A stretch of DNA of 64,000 bases, from positions 6,324,001 to 6,388,000 of the forward strand of contig NZ_CP063373.1 in the NCBI RefSeq assembly GCF_015160855.1. Direction: 5' to 3'. The DNA comes from Streptomyces ferrugineus (GTDB lineage Bacteria > Actinomycetota > Actinomycetes > Streptomycetales > Streptomycetaceae). Positions 38,035-47,350 of this stretch are shown here, in pieces (position 1 is the first letter of the stretch; the number at the start of each line of letters is the position of its first letter). The notes under the pieces were generated by a model. The model had not been told where the DNA came from. It made no database searches and saw only the letters and a list, made by a program, of their open reading frames with translations. The translations under genes were made by a program, and so were the position numbers.

Positions 38035-40512
38035 ATGCGCTTACGAGGGTTGAGCACGAGAAGACAGACCTGGGTGGCCACCGTGACCGCCGGGATCGTC
38101 GCGGCCGGACTGATGTCGGCTCCGGCCGCCGACGCGCGCCCTGCTCCGGAACCATCCCTGACAACGATGTCCATCAAGTCGCCCCCGGGCGGCGCGAATG
38201 TACGGGTGCTCATCTTCTACGGGTCCGCGGCCGCCGGCGACGAGTCGCCGCTGGTGAACGCCGGTATCGAGGCGATCGAGAAGATCGGCCTGTCGGGCCC
38301 GGCCGATCAGCGCTTCAAGACCGAGGCCACGAACGACGCGTCGGTGTTCACCAATGAGACGAAGCTGGGCCGATTCAATTCCATCGTGTTCCTGACCGGT
38401 GGCGGCGACGTCCTCGACCCCGAGCAGGAGGCGGGTCTTGAGGCCTACATGGAGGCGGGCGGCGGTTTCGTCGGCATCCATGACGCGGCCCGCGCCGAGC
38501 CGTACTCGGACTGGTTCACCGGCCTGGTCGGCGCCCGCCCGGCGGCCGGCGGCCCGACGACCGCGCAACGGGCCGTCGTCGAGGTCGGCGACCGAACGCA
38601 TCCGGCCACCAAGGAGCTGCCGCTGCAGTGGAAGCGGCCGGACAAGTGGCTGAACTGGGCGAAGAACCCCTCGGGTGACGTCCATACGGTCGCCCGGGTC
38701 CGGGAGTCCTCGTATCAGCCGGGTTCGAGCGCCAACGGCTGGGACCACCCGATGAGTTGGTGCCGGGACTACGACGGCGGCCGCTCCTTCTACACCGGCA
38801 TGGGCGGCACCGTGTCGTCGTACGACGAGACCGACTTCCGTAGCCATCTGCGCGGCGCCCTGCTGTGGACGACCCGGCTGGCACAGGCCGACTGCAAGGC
38901 CACCATCACCGGCAACTACCAGGCCGAGCGCCTCACCCAGCCCAACCAGCCCGGCCGGAACGACCAGATCGGCGAGCCGCACGGCCTGGTCACCGCCCCG
39001 GACGGGCGGGTGCTCTACATCGGCCGGGGCGGTGCCGACTCCTCCCAGCCGGTGGTCACCGACTGGAACGACCCGGACATCGGCAAGGGCAAGGGCGAGA
39101 TCCACGTCTACGACCCGAAGACCAAGAAGGTCACCCTGGCGGGGGCGTTGACGGTCTTCGGCAACAAGGGCGGCGGCGACGAGCTGATCAAGGTCGAGGA
39201 GGGGCTCCTCGGCATCGAGCTGGACCCGCGCTTCGAGGAGAACGGGTGGGTGTATCTGCACTACACCCCGCACTCGCGGATCAACCGCGACACACGGATG
39301 GCCGAGCGGCGCGTCTCCCGCTTCACGCTCGACCTCGCCACCAACAAGCTGGACCTGGGCAGTGAGAAGGTGCTGCTCGACTGGCCGGTGCAGATCCACA
39401 GCTGCTGCCACGCGGGCGGCGGGATGACCTGGGACTCGAAGGGCAACCTGTACATCGCGACCGGCGACAACAACTCCAGCCGCTTCAGCGACGGTTACTC
39501 GGGCAACAACCCCGAGCCGAACTACAAGGGCGTCTCCTTCGCCGACGCGCGCCGCACCGCCGGCAACACCAACAACCTCAACGGCAAGATCCTGCGCATC
39601 CACCCGGAGCCGGACGGGACGTACACGCTCCCGGAGGGCAACCTCTTCACCGGCGAGGAGACCGACGAGGGCGGCGGCAAGACGCGCGGCGAGATCTATG
39701 TGATGGGCGTCAGGAACCCGGCGCGCATCTTCGTCGACCGGCGGACCGACATCCTCTACGCGGGCTGGGTCGGCCCGGACGCCCCGGCGCCCTCGACGAC
39801 CTGGGGTCCGGCCAAGTACGACACCTTCGCCGTCATCACCAAGGCGAGCAACCGGGGCTGGCCGTACTGCATGGGCAACAAGCAGCCCTACCGGGACCGC
39901 AATCTGCCGGATCCGAGCAAGCCGCTGGGCTGGTACGACTGCGACCACCCGAAGAACGAGTCGCCGAACAACGACGGCCTGGTCAACCTTCCGCCGGTCA
40001 CCGGCAACAACATCTGGTACTCGCCCCAGGGCGGCGCCCCGGACTTCCCGCGCGACGCCAACGGCGTGCCGTCGTACCAGCAGGAGGAGGCCACCTACGG
40101 GCTGCCGTGGCTCAAGGGCGGCGGCCAGGCCGCGATGAACGGGCCGGTCTACCGGTACGACGCGACGAGCACCAGCGGGACCAAGTGGCCGGCCTACTGG
40201 GACGGCAAGTGGTTCGTCGGTGACTTCTACGACGCCGACCAGCCGCGCAACGCGGTGCTCACCGACCCGAAGACGCACGGCGACGGCGGTCTGCCGGTCC
40301 ACTCGGAGTCGCTGAAGAAGATCGTGCCGGTCGGCAACGACGGCATCAAGAACCTCATGGACTGGAAGTTCGGTCCGGACGGCGCGCTGTACGTGCTCGA
40401 CTACGGGCGGGGCTTCTTCACCTCGGACGCCAAGTCGGCACTGTGGCGGGTCACTTACACCGGTGGCGGGCCGACCCCGGCCGCCGACCAGCTCGCGAGG
40501 GGGGCGCGGTGA
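38035..40512 (+). CDS. Secreted ThuA domain / PQQ-dependent sugar dehydrogenase-like protein with a TTA codon
   Basis: An 825-residue extracellular protein. A signal peptide (VTAGIVAAGLMSAPAADA) is followed by a ThuA-like domain at about 57-270 (VRVLIFYG, GGGFVGIHDAA). A glucose/sorbosone dehydrogenase beta-propeller follows at about 300-820 (GLLGIELDPRF, IHSCCHAGGGMTW, NLNGKILRIHP, GVRNPARI, NRGWPYC, GPDGALYVLDYG). Such propellers usually use PQQ to oxidise sugars. The third codon is TTA (38041-38043), so translation should depend on the bldA tRNA and hence on development. The ATG follows GGAGG. The stop overlaps the next gene's start as GTGA. Confidence 0.9.
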   Translation: MRLRGLSTRRQTWVATVTAGIVAAGLMSAPAADARPAPEPSLTTMSIKSPPGGANVRVLIFYGSAAAGDESPLVNAGIEAIEKIGLSGPADQRFKTEATNDASVFTNETKLGRFNSIVFLTGGGDVLDPEQEAGLEAYMEAGGGFVGIHDAARAEPYSDWFTGLVGARPAAGGPTTAQRAVVEVGDRTHPATKELPLQWKRPDKWLNWAKNPSGDVHTVARVRESSYQPGSSANGWDHPMSWCRDYDGGRSFYTGMGGTVSSYDETDFRSHLRGALLWTTRLAQADCKATITGNYQAERLTQPNQPGRNDQIGEPHGLVTAPDGRVLYIGRGGADSSQPVVTDWNDPDIGKGKGEIHVYDPKTKKVTLAGALTVFGNKGGGDELIKVEEGLLGIELDPRFEENGWVYLHYTPHSRINRDTRMAERRVSRFTLDLATNKLDLGSEKVLLDWPVQIHSCCHAGGGMTWDSKGNLYIATGDNNSSRFSDGYSGNNPEPNYKGVSFADARRTAGNTNNLNGKILRIHPEPDGTYTLPEGNLFTGEETDEGGGKTRGEIYVMGVRNPARIFVDRRTDILYAGWVGPDAPAPSTTWGPAKYDTFAVITKASNRGWPYCMGNKQPYRDRNLPDPSKPLGWYDCDHPKNESPNNDGLVNLPPVTGNNIWYSPQGGAPDFPRDANGVPSYQQEEATYGLPWLKGGGQAAMNGPVYRYDATSTSGTKWPAYWDGKWFVGDFYDADQPRNAVLTDPKTHGDGGLPVHSESLKKIVPVGNDGIKNLMDWKFGPDGALYVLDYGRGFFTSDAKSALWRVTYTGGGPTPAADQLARGAR

Positions 40513-42713
40513 CACGGCAGCGAAGAATGTGGGCGGCCTTGCTGGCCGCACTGCTCATGGTGCTCGGACTGCAGTCGCTGCCCGCGACCGGACAGCCGCA
40601 GCCCCAGCCACAGGCGGCCGCCGAGCAGGTCCTCACCTGGACGGCCGGCGACGACATCACGAAGTACACCTCGGCGCCCGCGACAGCGGTGGCGGGCGCG
40701 ACGACGATCGTCTTCGAGAACAGCACGGCGACCGGCAACACCACCGGAATGCCGCACACGTTGACCTTCGACACCTCCGACCCCGAGTTCAACAACGACG
40801 TCCAGCTCAACATCCTCGCCAACCCGAACGACGACCAGGGCGGCCGCCACACCGCCGAGGTCACGCTCACGCCCGGCCGCTACCGCTACTACTGCACCAT
40901 CCCCGGCCACGGCCAGATGCAGGGCATCCTGGTGGTGACCGAGGGCAGCGGCGAGGACACCACGGCGCCCGAGGCGTCGGCGCGGGTGAGCGGAACGCAG
41001 AACTCACAGGGGCAGTACGTCGGTTCGGCGAGCGTGGCGATCCAGGCCACCGACGAGGAGGGCGGCTCCGGGGTCGACCGCGTCGAGTACGCGGTCGGTG
41101 ACGCGGGCGCCTGGACGGCGTACACCACCCCGGTCGTCGTCGACCAGGTCGGCGATCACAAGATCCGCTACCGCGCCCTGGACAAGGCGGGGAACGTCTC
41201 GGCGGAGAAGAACGTCACGTTCACGGTCGTCCCGCCGCCGACCGACGACACGGCACCGCCTCAGACGTCGGCGACGGTCAGCGGGGAGCAGGACCCGGAC
41301 GGGGCGTACATCGACATGGCGACCGTCACCGTGTCCGCCTCCGACACCGGTTCCGGCGTCAACACCATCGAGTACGCGATCGGCGACGGTGCCTGGCAGG
41401 CGTACACCGCGCCCGTGATGGTGCACGAGGTCGGCAGCCACACGGTGCGCTACCGGGCCACCGACAAGGCGGGCAATGTGGCGGCCGAGAAGAGCGTGCG
41501 GTTCACGGTCGTGGCGTCGCCCGAGCCGGACACGACCCCGCCGGTGACCGGTGTGACCGTCGAGGGCACCAAGAACTCCGACGGGGCGTACATCGGCAAC
41601 GCCAAGGTGACCGTCTCGGCGACCGACGAGCACGGCTCCGGTGTCGAGCGGATCGAGTACTCGATCGACAGCGGTCCGTACCTGGCGTACGACGCGCCGG
41701 TGGTCGTCGACCGCGCGGGCACGCACACCCTGGCCTACCGGGCCACCGACAAGGCGGGGAACACCTCCGCGGCCCGCACGGTGACCTTCACGGTCGTCTC
41801 GAGTCAGGTCCCGGCGCCCAACTGTGCGGAGTTCGACGAGCGATTGACGGTGATCGTCGGCACGGTCGACTCGGGTGTGCCGAACCGGATCACCAACAGC
41901 CGGTGCCGGATCAACGAGTTGATCGAGGACGAGAAGGAGTGGACGTCCCAGGCGCTGTTCCTCAAGCATGTGAAGACGGTCCTGGACAAGCTGCTCAGGG
42001 AAGGCGTCGTCGACCAGCGCGAGTACAACGCCATCCGCAAGGCCGCCCGTCAGTCCGGGATCGGCAAGCCCGGGCAGACCGAGGGCTACCGGACGATCCT
42101 CGACGGCAGCGCGGAGTCGTTCGCCAGGTGGCAGCAGGTGGGCGGCGGTTCGTTCGCGCCGAACGGCGACGGCTCGATCACCTCGGGCACCACGAAGGCC
42201 GGGCTGGGCATGCTCTGGTTCCCCGAGCGGAAGTACGGCGACTTCTCGCTCAAGCTCCAGTGGCGTGACGACGCTCCGGGCACCGGCAACGCCAACTCCG
42301 GTGTGTTCGTCCGCTTCCCGTGGGTCCACGACCACCCCGAGGAGTCGCGTCCGGAGTGGGTCGCCATCAAGTACGGGCACGAGGTGCAGGTGCTCGACCG
42401 GCCCGACGGCGACATGTACAAGACGGGGTCGGTCTACGGCTTCGACCGGGTGGGGCTCGCCGGTGCCGGCGTCACCCAGAAGGGCACGTGGAACGACTAC
42501 GAGATCCGGGTGGTCGACCAGCACTACTCGGTCTACCGCAACGGCGTGCTGATCAACGAGTTCGACAACATCGGCGGCCAGGACTTCGTCCCGCCCCGCT
42601 CGGACGACCCGGGCACGGACGGGCGGCGGTTCGCCTCCGGCTACATCGGGCTCCAGGTGCACGGCACGACGGATGTGGTCTCGTACCGGGACATCCGGAT
42701 CAAGGAGCTGTAG
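40509..42713 (+). CDS. Secreted cupredoxin - triple Ig-like - DUF1080 multidomain protein
   Basis: A 734-residue extracellular protein with an unusual domain row. After a signal peptide (LLAALLMVLGLQSLPATG), residues 40-145 form a cupredoxin with type 1 copper ligands His83, Cys129, His134 and Met137 (PHTLTF, YYCTIPGHGQM). Three OmpL47-like Ig repeats follow at about 150-245, 248-336 and 343-431, each ending in YRA(T/L)DKAGN and FTV. A helical linker at about 440-520 precedes a DUF1080/3-keto-disaccharide hydrolase-type lectin-like domain at 530-734. The GTG start overlaps the sugar dehydrogenase stop, implying coupled synthesis. It may carry electrons or bind sugar for its partner. Confidence 0.88.
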   Translation: MTRQRRMWAALLAALLMVLGLQSLPATGQPQPQPQAAAEQVLTWTAGDDITKYTSAPATAVAGATTIVFENSTATGNTTGMPHTLTFDTSDPEFNNDVQLNILANPNDDQGGRHTAEVTLTPGRYRYYCTIPGHGQMQGILVVTEGSGEDTTAPEASARVSGTQNSQGQYVGSASVAIQATDEEGGSGVDRVEYAVGDAGAWTAYTTPVVVDQVGDHKIRYRALDKAGNVSAEKNVTFTVVPPPTDDTAPPQTSATVSGEQDPDGAYIDMATVTVSASDTGSGVNTIEYAIGDGAWQAYTAPVMVHEVGSHTVRYRATDKAGNVAAEKSVRFTVVASPEPDTTPPVTGVTVEGTKNSDGAYIGNAKVTVSATDEHGSGVERIEYSIDSGPYLAYDAPVVVDRAGTHTLAYRATDKAGNTSAARTVTFTVVSSQVPAPNCAEFDERLTVIVGTVDSGVPNRITNSRCRINELIEDEKEWTSQALFLKHVKTVLDKLLREGVVDQREYNAIRKAARQSGIGKPGQTEGYRTILDGSAESFARWQQVGGGSFAPNGDGSITSGTTKAGLGMLWFPERKYGDFSLKLQWRDDAPGTGNANSGVFVRFPWVHDHPEESRPEWVAIKYGHEVQVLDRPDGDMYKTGSVYGFDRVGLAGAGVTQKGTWNDYEIRVVDQHYSVYRNGVLINEFDNIGGQDFVPPRSDDPGTDGRRFASGYIGLQVHGTTDVVSYRDIRIKEL

Positions 42714-43767
42714 GTTCCGGGGGAGGCGCCTTCGCCGGGGGCGTCTCCTTCCCGCCTGTCGTCTTCTTCGCCCGGCTCGGCTGCACCCGCTTCGGCTCGC
42801 CCGGCATCTTCGGGTACTCGGGCGGGTACGGCAGATCGCCGAGCCCGTGGTCACGCTCGTCCTTGTTGGCCAGCTCCAGCAGCGCGTCCAGGGGGAAGCG
42901 GTGGTCGTCCATGTCCGCGTGCACATCGCCGAGTTCGGCGTAGCGCGCGGGCATGGTCGCGATGTCGAAGTCCTGGGGGCGGGCCGTGCCGACCTCGTCC
43001 CAGCGCAGGGGTGCGGAGACGGGGGCGTGCGGGCGGGGCCGTACGGAATAGGCGGAGGCGATGGTCCGGTCCCGGGCGGTCTGGTTGTAGTCGATGAAGA
43101 TGCGCTCGCCCCGCTCCTCCTTCCACCACTTGATCGTCACGTGGTCCGGCATCCGGCGCTCCATCTCCCGCCCGACGGCGATGGCGGCGCGCCGGACCTG
43201 GGTGAAGGTCCAGCGCGGCTCGATCGGCACGAAGACGTGCAGGCCGCGCCCGCCGGAGGTCTTGGGCCAGCCGCGCAGACCGCCGAACTCATCGAGGACG
43301 GCGCGCAGTTCGTGGGCGGCGCGGACGGCGTCGGCGAAGTCGGTGCCGGGCTGCGGGTCGAGGTCGATGCGCAGCTCGTCGGGGTGGTCGACGTCGTCGC
43401 GGCGGACCGGCCAGGGGTGGAAGGTGAGGGTGCCGTACTGGGCGGCCCACAGGACGGCGGCCTCCTCGGTGGGGCACATCTCGTCGGCGCTGCGGCCGCT
43501 GGGGAAGGTGATGTGCGCGGTGGGGATCCAGTCGGGCATGTTCTTCGGCGCCCGCTTCTGGAAGAACCACTCGCCGCCCAGGCCGTCCGGGTAGCGCTCC
43601 AGGGTGGTGGGGCGGTCGCGCAGGGCGCGCAGGATGCCGGGGCCGACGGCGGCGTAGTACTGAGCGAGGTCCAGCTTGGTGAAGCCGCGCTCGGGGAAGA
43701 AGATCTTGCCCGGGTTGGAGAGGCGGACGGTCCTGCCGCCCGCTTCCAGCTCCACCGCTTCACCCAT
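42700..43767 (-). CDS. LigD-type polymerase/primase domain protein (NHEJ)
   Basis: A stand-alone polymerase domain of 355 residues, corresponding to the POL part of LigD used in bacterial non-homologous end joining. The catalytic metal-binding motif is RIDLDPQPG near residue 134. SGGRGLHVFVPI near 170, DYNQTARDRTIASAYSVR near 228 and TARPQDFDI also match. A Pro/Lys-rich tail ends the protein. The ATG at 43767 is chosen; TACCGT 7 nt upstream suggests a leaderless start. The 3' end overlaps the convergent cupredoxin gene by 14 nt. The divergent neighbour is a matching ligase, so the two LigD activities are encoded separately here. Confidence 0.92.
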   Translation of the reverse strand: MGEAVELEAGGRTVRLSNPGKIFFPERGFTKLDLAQYYAAVGPGILRALRDRPTTLERYPDGLGGEWFFQKRAPKNMPDWIPTAHITFPSGRSADEMCPTEEAAVLWAAQYGTLTFHPWPVRRDDVDHPDELRIDLDPQPGTDFADAVRAAHELRAVLDEFGGLRGWPKTSGGRGLHVFVPIEPRWTFTQVRRAAIAVGREMERRMPDHVTIKWWKEERGERIFIDYNQTARDRTIASAYSVRPRPHAPVSAPLRWDEVGTARPQDFDIATMPARYAELGDVHADMDDHRFPLDALLELANKDERDHGLGDLPYPPEYPKMPGEPKRVQPSRAKKTTGGKETPPAKAPPPEPTAP

Positions 43768-43841
43768 GCGAGCCACGGTAGGCGTACCGCGCACACCTCG
43801 CACACCGGGCGACGGCCGTCGTATGCGAGCAGAATCGGACC

Positions 43842-44912
43842 ATGGACCTTCCGGTGATGCCGCCCGTGAAGCCGATGCTCGCCAAGTCGGTGGCGAAGAT
43901 TCCGCCGGGCATGCAGTACGAAGCCAAGTGGGACGGGTTCCGGGCGATCGTGTTCCGTGACGGGGCCGAGGTCGAGTTGGGCAGCCGTACCACGAAGTCG
44001 CTGACCAGGTACTTTCCCGAGCTGGTGGCGGGGCTGAGGGAGCGGTTGCCCCAGCGGTGTGTGCTGGACGGGGAGATCGTGATCGCGCGGGAGGGGCGGC
44101 TGGACTTCGACGCGCTCACCGAGCGCATCCATCCGGCCGACTCCCGGGTGCGGACGCTGGCCGAGCGGACGCCGGCGGCGTTCGTGGCCTTCGACCTGCT
44201 GGCGCTGGCGGACGAGTCGCTGATGGAGACCCCGCTGGCGGACCGGCGGGCGCTGCTCACGATGGCGTTGTCCGGAGTGACGGCGCCGGTGCATGTGGCG
44301 CCGGCGACGACCGACGTCACGACGGCGCAGGGGTGGTTCGAGCAGTACGAGGGGGCCGGACTGGACGGGGTGATCGCCAAGCCGCTCACACTGCGCTATC
44401 TCCCGGACGAGCGCGCCATGTTCAAGATCAAGCACGAGCGGACTGCGGACGTCGTGGTCGCGGGCTACCGCCTGCACAAGAGCGGGCCGGTCGTGGGTTC
44501 CCTGCTGCTGGGCCTGTACGACGACCGGGGCGGCCTGCAGCACGTGGGCGTGTCGGCCGCGTTCTCGATGAAGCGGCGCGCCGAGCTGATCGAGGAGCTC
44601 GAGCCGCTGCGCATGGAGGACGTCGTGGGGCATCCGTGGGCGGCCTGGGCCGAGGAGGCGGCCCATGAGTCGGCCCGGCTGCCGGGTGCGCCGAGCCGCT
44701 GGTCGGGCAAGAAGGACCTGTCCTGGGTGCCGCTGCGGCCGGAGCGGGTGGCGGAGGTGGCGTACGACCACATGGAGAACGGGGTGCGCTTCCGGCACAC
44801 GGCCCGCTTCCGGCGCTGGCGCCCGGACCGCACCCCCGAGAGCTGCACCTACGCCCAGCTCGAGGAGCCGGTGCGCTACGACCTCGGGGCGATCTTCGGG
44901 CCGCAGGCCTGA
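43842..44912 (+). CDS. ATP-dependent DNA ligase (LigC-type)
   Basis: A 356-residue ATP-dependent ligase. The adenylation Lys is in YEAKWDGFRAI near residue 29 (KxDG motif), and LDGEIV, FVAFDLL, LDGVIAKP and MFKIKHERTADVVV are the other nucleotidyltransferase motifs. A C-terminal OB-fold covers about 230-350. The size fits the accessory LigC class rather than full LigD. It is divergent from the POL-domain gene across 74 bp, and the pair likely acts in end joining or repair in spores and aerial hyphae. No ku gene is in this window. Confidence 0.92.
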   Translation: MDLPVMPPVKPMLAKSVAKIPPGMQYEAKWDGFRAIVFRDGAEVELGSRTTKSLTRYFPELVAGLRERLPQRCVLDGEIVIAREGRLDFDALTERIHPADSRVRTLAERTPAAFVAFDLLALADESLMETPLADRRALLTMALSGVTAPVHVAPATTDVTTAQGWFEQYEGAGLDGVIAKPLTLRYLPDERAMFKIKHERTADVVVAGYRLHKSGPVVGSLLLGLYDDRGGLQHVGVSAAFSMKRRAELIEELEPLRMEDVVGHPWAAWAEEAAHESARLPGAPSRWSGKKDLSWVPLRPERVAEVAYDHMENGVRFRHTARFRRWRPDRTPESCTYAQLEEPVRYDLGAIFGPQA

Positions 44913-44925
44913 GGAGCGGTACCGG

Positions 44926-46116
44926 TCACGGCTTCATCAGCACCTTGACCGCGCCCTCCTCCTTGCGCTGGAACATCTCGTACGCGTGCGGGGCGTCGCT
45001 CAGCGGCAGCCGGTGGGTGGCGAAGTCGTCGACGCCGAGGGGGTCCTCGTCCACGAGATACGGCAGGATGTCGTCGCTCCAGCGGCGCACGTTGGCCTGT
45101 CCCATCCGGATCTGGATCTGCTTGTCGAACAGGGTGAGCAGCGGGATCGGGTCCGTCATGCCGCCGTAGACGCCGGACAGGGAGATCGTGCCGCCGCGCC
45201 GCACCAGGTCGATGGCGGTGTACAGGGCGGCGAGCCGGTCGACGCTGAAGCGCTCGGCGAAGGGACCGCTCAGCCTGCGGGGCAGCAGCGCCGAGGCCTG
45301 CTGGGCCAGCCTGGCGGCGGCGCTGCCGTGCGCCTCGGTGCCGACCGCGTCGATGACGGCGTCGGGGCCACGGCCGTCGGTCCGGTCGCGGATGGCGGCG
45401 ACGAGTTCCTTCTCGTCGTCGAAGCTGCGCAGGTCGAAGGTCTCGACGCCCCGCTCCCGCGCCCGCCGCAGCCGCTCGGGCACGAGGTCCACGCCGAACA
45501 CCCGCCCCGCGCCCCGGACCTGTGCGACACGGCAGGCCATGTCGCCGATGGGGCCGAGGCCGAGCACGGCGATGCTGCCGCCCTCGGGGATCTCGGCGTA
45601 GCGGACCGCCTGCCAGGCGGTGGGCAGTACGTCGGAGAGGTAGACGAACCGGTCGTCGGGCGGCCCTTCGGGGATCTTGATCGGGCCGTACTGCGCGTGC
45701 GGGACCCGCAGATACTCGGCCTGGGCGCCGGGCACCGATCCGTACAGCCGGGTGTAGCCGAACAGGGCCGCGCCCATGCCCTCGCCGGTGACCTGGGTGG
45801 TCTCGCACTGGGTCGGCAGCCCGGTCAGGCACATCCAGCAGTTGCCGCAGGCGATCTGGAAGGGCACCACCACCCGGTCCCCCGCCTGGAGGTCCGGCAC
45901 CGCGGCACCGACCTCCTCGACGATGCCGATGGGCTCGTGGCCGAGGATGTCCCCCGGCGTCATGAACGGGGTGAGCACCTCGTACAGATGCAGGTCGGAG
46001 CCGCACAGCCCGGTGGACGTGATACGGACGACCGCGTCCGTCGGCTCCTGGATCCCGGGATCGGGCACGGTCTCCACCCGCACGTCCCGCTTGCCCTGCC
46101 AGGTCACTGCCCTCAT
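44926..46116 (-). CDS. Zinc-dependent alcohol dehydrogenase family protein
   Basis: A medium-chain dehydrogenase/reductase of 396 residues. Catalytic zinc ligands are Cys38 (GLCGSD) and His60-Glu61 (LGHEP). The structural zinc lobe has four Cys in CGNCWMCLTGLPTQC. The cofactor-binding motif is VLGLGPIGDMA near residue 190. It resembles the glutathione-independent formaldehyde dehydrogenase/threonine dehydrogenase-like branch seen widely in Streptomyces, but the substrate is unknown. The ATG follows GGAGCAC. It is convergent with the ligase gene, with a 13-nt gap, and divergent from the lipoprotein gene. Confidence 0.92.
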   Translation of the reverse strand: MRAVTWQGKRDVRVETVPDPGIQEPTDAVVRITSTGLCGSDLHLYEVLTPFMTPGDILGHEPIGIVEEVGAAVPDLQAGDRVVVPFQIACGNCWMCLTGLPTQCETTQVTGEGMGAALFGYTRLYGSVPGAQAEYLRVPHAQYGPIKIPEGPPDDRFVYLSDVLPTAWQAVRYAEIPEGGSIAVLGLGPIGDMACRVAQVRGAGRVFGVDLVPERLRRARERGVETFDLRSFDDEKELVAAIRDRTDGRGPDAVIDAVGTEAHGSAAARLAQQASALLPRRLSGPFAERFSVDRLAALYTAIDLVRRGGTISLSGVYGGMTDPIPLLTLFDKQIQIRMGQANVRRWSDDILPYLVDEDPLGVDDFATHRLPLSDAPHAYEMFQRKEEGAVKVLMKP

Positions 46117-46341
46117 CGTCCCGTGCTCCCTCCGTCACGCGTGCGTCCGGTCGTACGGTCCGCCCGGGTACCCCGGCGCCGCGCGCCGAACCACGAGGAC
46201 GGACCACAGGGTGGGCCGACCGGCTGTCCCTGAGCGGGCCGATCGGCGGATTCCCGAGGACCATCGACGACGATCGGGTATGGCTACCTATGAACTGATA
46301 AGCACACAATTTGATGACATGAAATGGGTGGGTGGCTGAGG

Positions 46342-47340
46342 GTGACGACAGTGGGCGGACAACGAGCGGCGCGCACCAGACGCGCCACGACCATGACGGG
46401 GCTGCTGGCCGCCGCGCTGGCGGCCTCCCTGGCCGCGGGCTGCACGACGTCCGGCGACGGCCCCCGCGACGACGGCCGCGGGCAGAGCCGTACGTCGGCG
46501 CCCGGTGAGAGCGAGACCCGGGCGGCGGGCCGCGCGGCGCTCGCCGTGAAGATCGACAACGCGCGCGCCGCACGGCCCCACACCGGTCTGAACGAGGCGG
46601 ACATCGTGTACGTCGAGCAGGTCGAGGGCGGGCTGAGCCGTCTGATGGCGGTGTACGCGCAGAAGCTGCCGAAGGTCGTCGGGCCGGTGCGCAGCGCCCG
46701 CGAGACCGATCTGCAGCTGCTGGGCCAGTTCAACCGGCCGGTGCTCGCCTTCTCCGGGGCGCAGAGCAAGCTTCTGCCGCTGATCGACAAGGCTCCGGTG
46801 CAGGCGAAGCCGCCCGGCGAGGCGAACAAGGCGTACTTCCGCGGCAAGTACCGGCCCAGGCCGCACAACCTCTATCTGCGGCCCCACCGGCTGATGTCCT
46901 CGCCACCGGGCACGTCCGTCCTGACGACCGGCTTCCGCTTCGGCGCCGCCCCGAAGGGCGGCAAGGTCACGGCCTCCCAGACGGTGCGCTACAAGGCGGC
47001 CCGGTACACCTTCACCTGGTCCAGGAGCCAGGACCGCTGGATGGTCGCGATGGACGGCAGGGCCGCCAGTACGACGGACGGCAAGCGGGTCACGGCGGGC
47101 ACGGTCGTCGTGCAGTACGTGAAGCTGCGCAGGACCGCGTTCCACGACAAGCTCGGCCACTACACGCCGTTCACCGAGACGGTCGGCTCCGGGAAGGCGC
47201 GGGTGCTGCGCGACGGGCGCGCCTACGACGTCAACTGGAAGCGCCCGAAGGCCTCGGCCGGCACGACGTTCACGACGAAGGACGGCAAGCCGATGAAGTT
47301 CCAGCACGGCCAGGTGTGGGTGGTGTTCGCCAAGGGGTGA
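46342..47340 (+). CDS. DUF3048 family lipoprotein (YerB-like)
   Basis: A putative lipoprotein of 332 residues. The N-terminal hydrophobic run ends in a lipobox LAAGC, so the Cys near residue 35 should be lipidated and the protein held on the outer face of the membrane. The DUF3048 body contains VKIDNARAARPHTGLNEADIVYVEQVEGG, recognised here only by its short blocks (KIDN, EADIVYE-like, GPVRSARETD). GQVWVVFAKG ends the protein. No catalytic role is known. I prefer the GTG at 46342; the ATG at 46324 and a GTG at 46351 are alternatives. The AT-richer region just upstream probably holds its promoter. Confidence 0.85.
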   Translation: MTTVGGQRAARTRRATTMTGLLAAALAASLAAGCTTSGDGPRDDGRGQSRTSAPGESETRAAGRAALAVKIDNARAARPHTGLNEADIVYVEQVEGGLSRLMAVYAQKLPKVVGPVRSARETDLQLLGQFNRPVLAFSGAQSKLLPLIDKAPVQAKPPGEANKAYFRGKYRPRPHNLYLRPHRLMSSPPGTSVLTTGFRFGAAPKGGKVTASQTVRYKAARYTFTWSRSQDRWMVAMDGRAASTTDGKRVTAGTVVVQYVKLRRTAFHDKLGHYTPFTETVGSGKARVLRDGRAYDVNWKRPKASAGTTFTTKDGKPMKFQHGQVWVVFAKG

Positions 47341-47350
47341 CGATCTGGGG

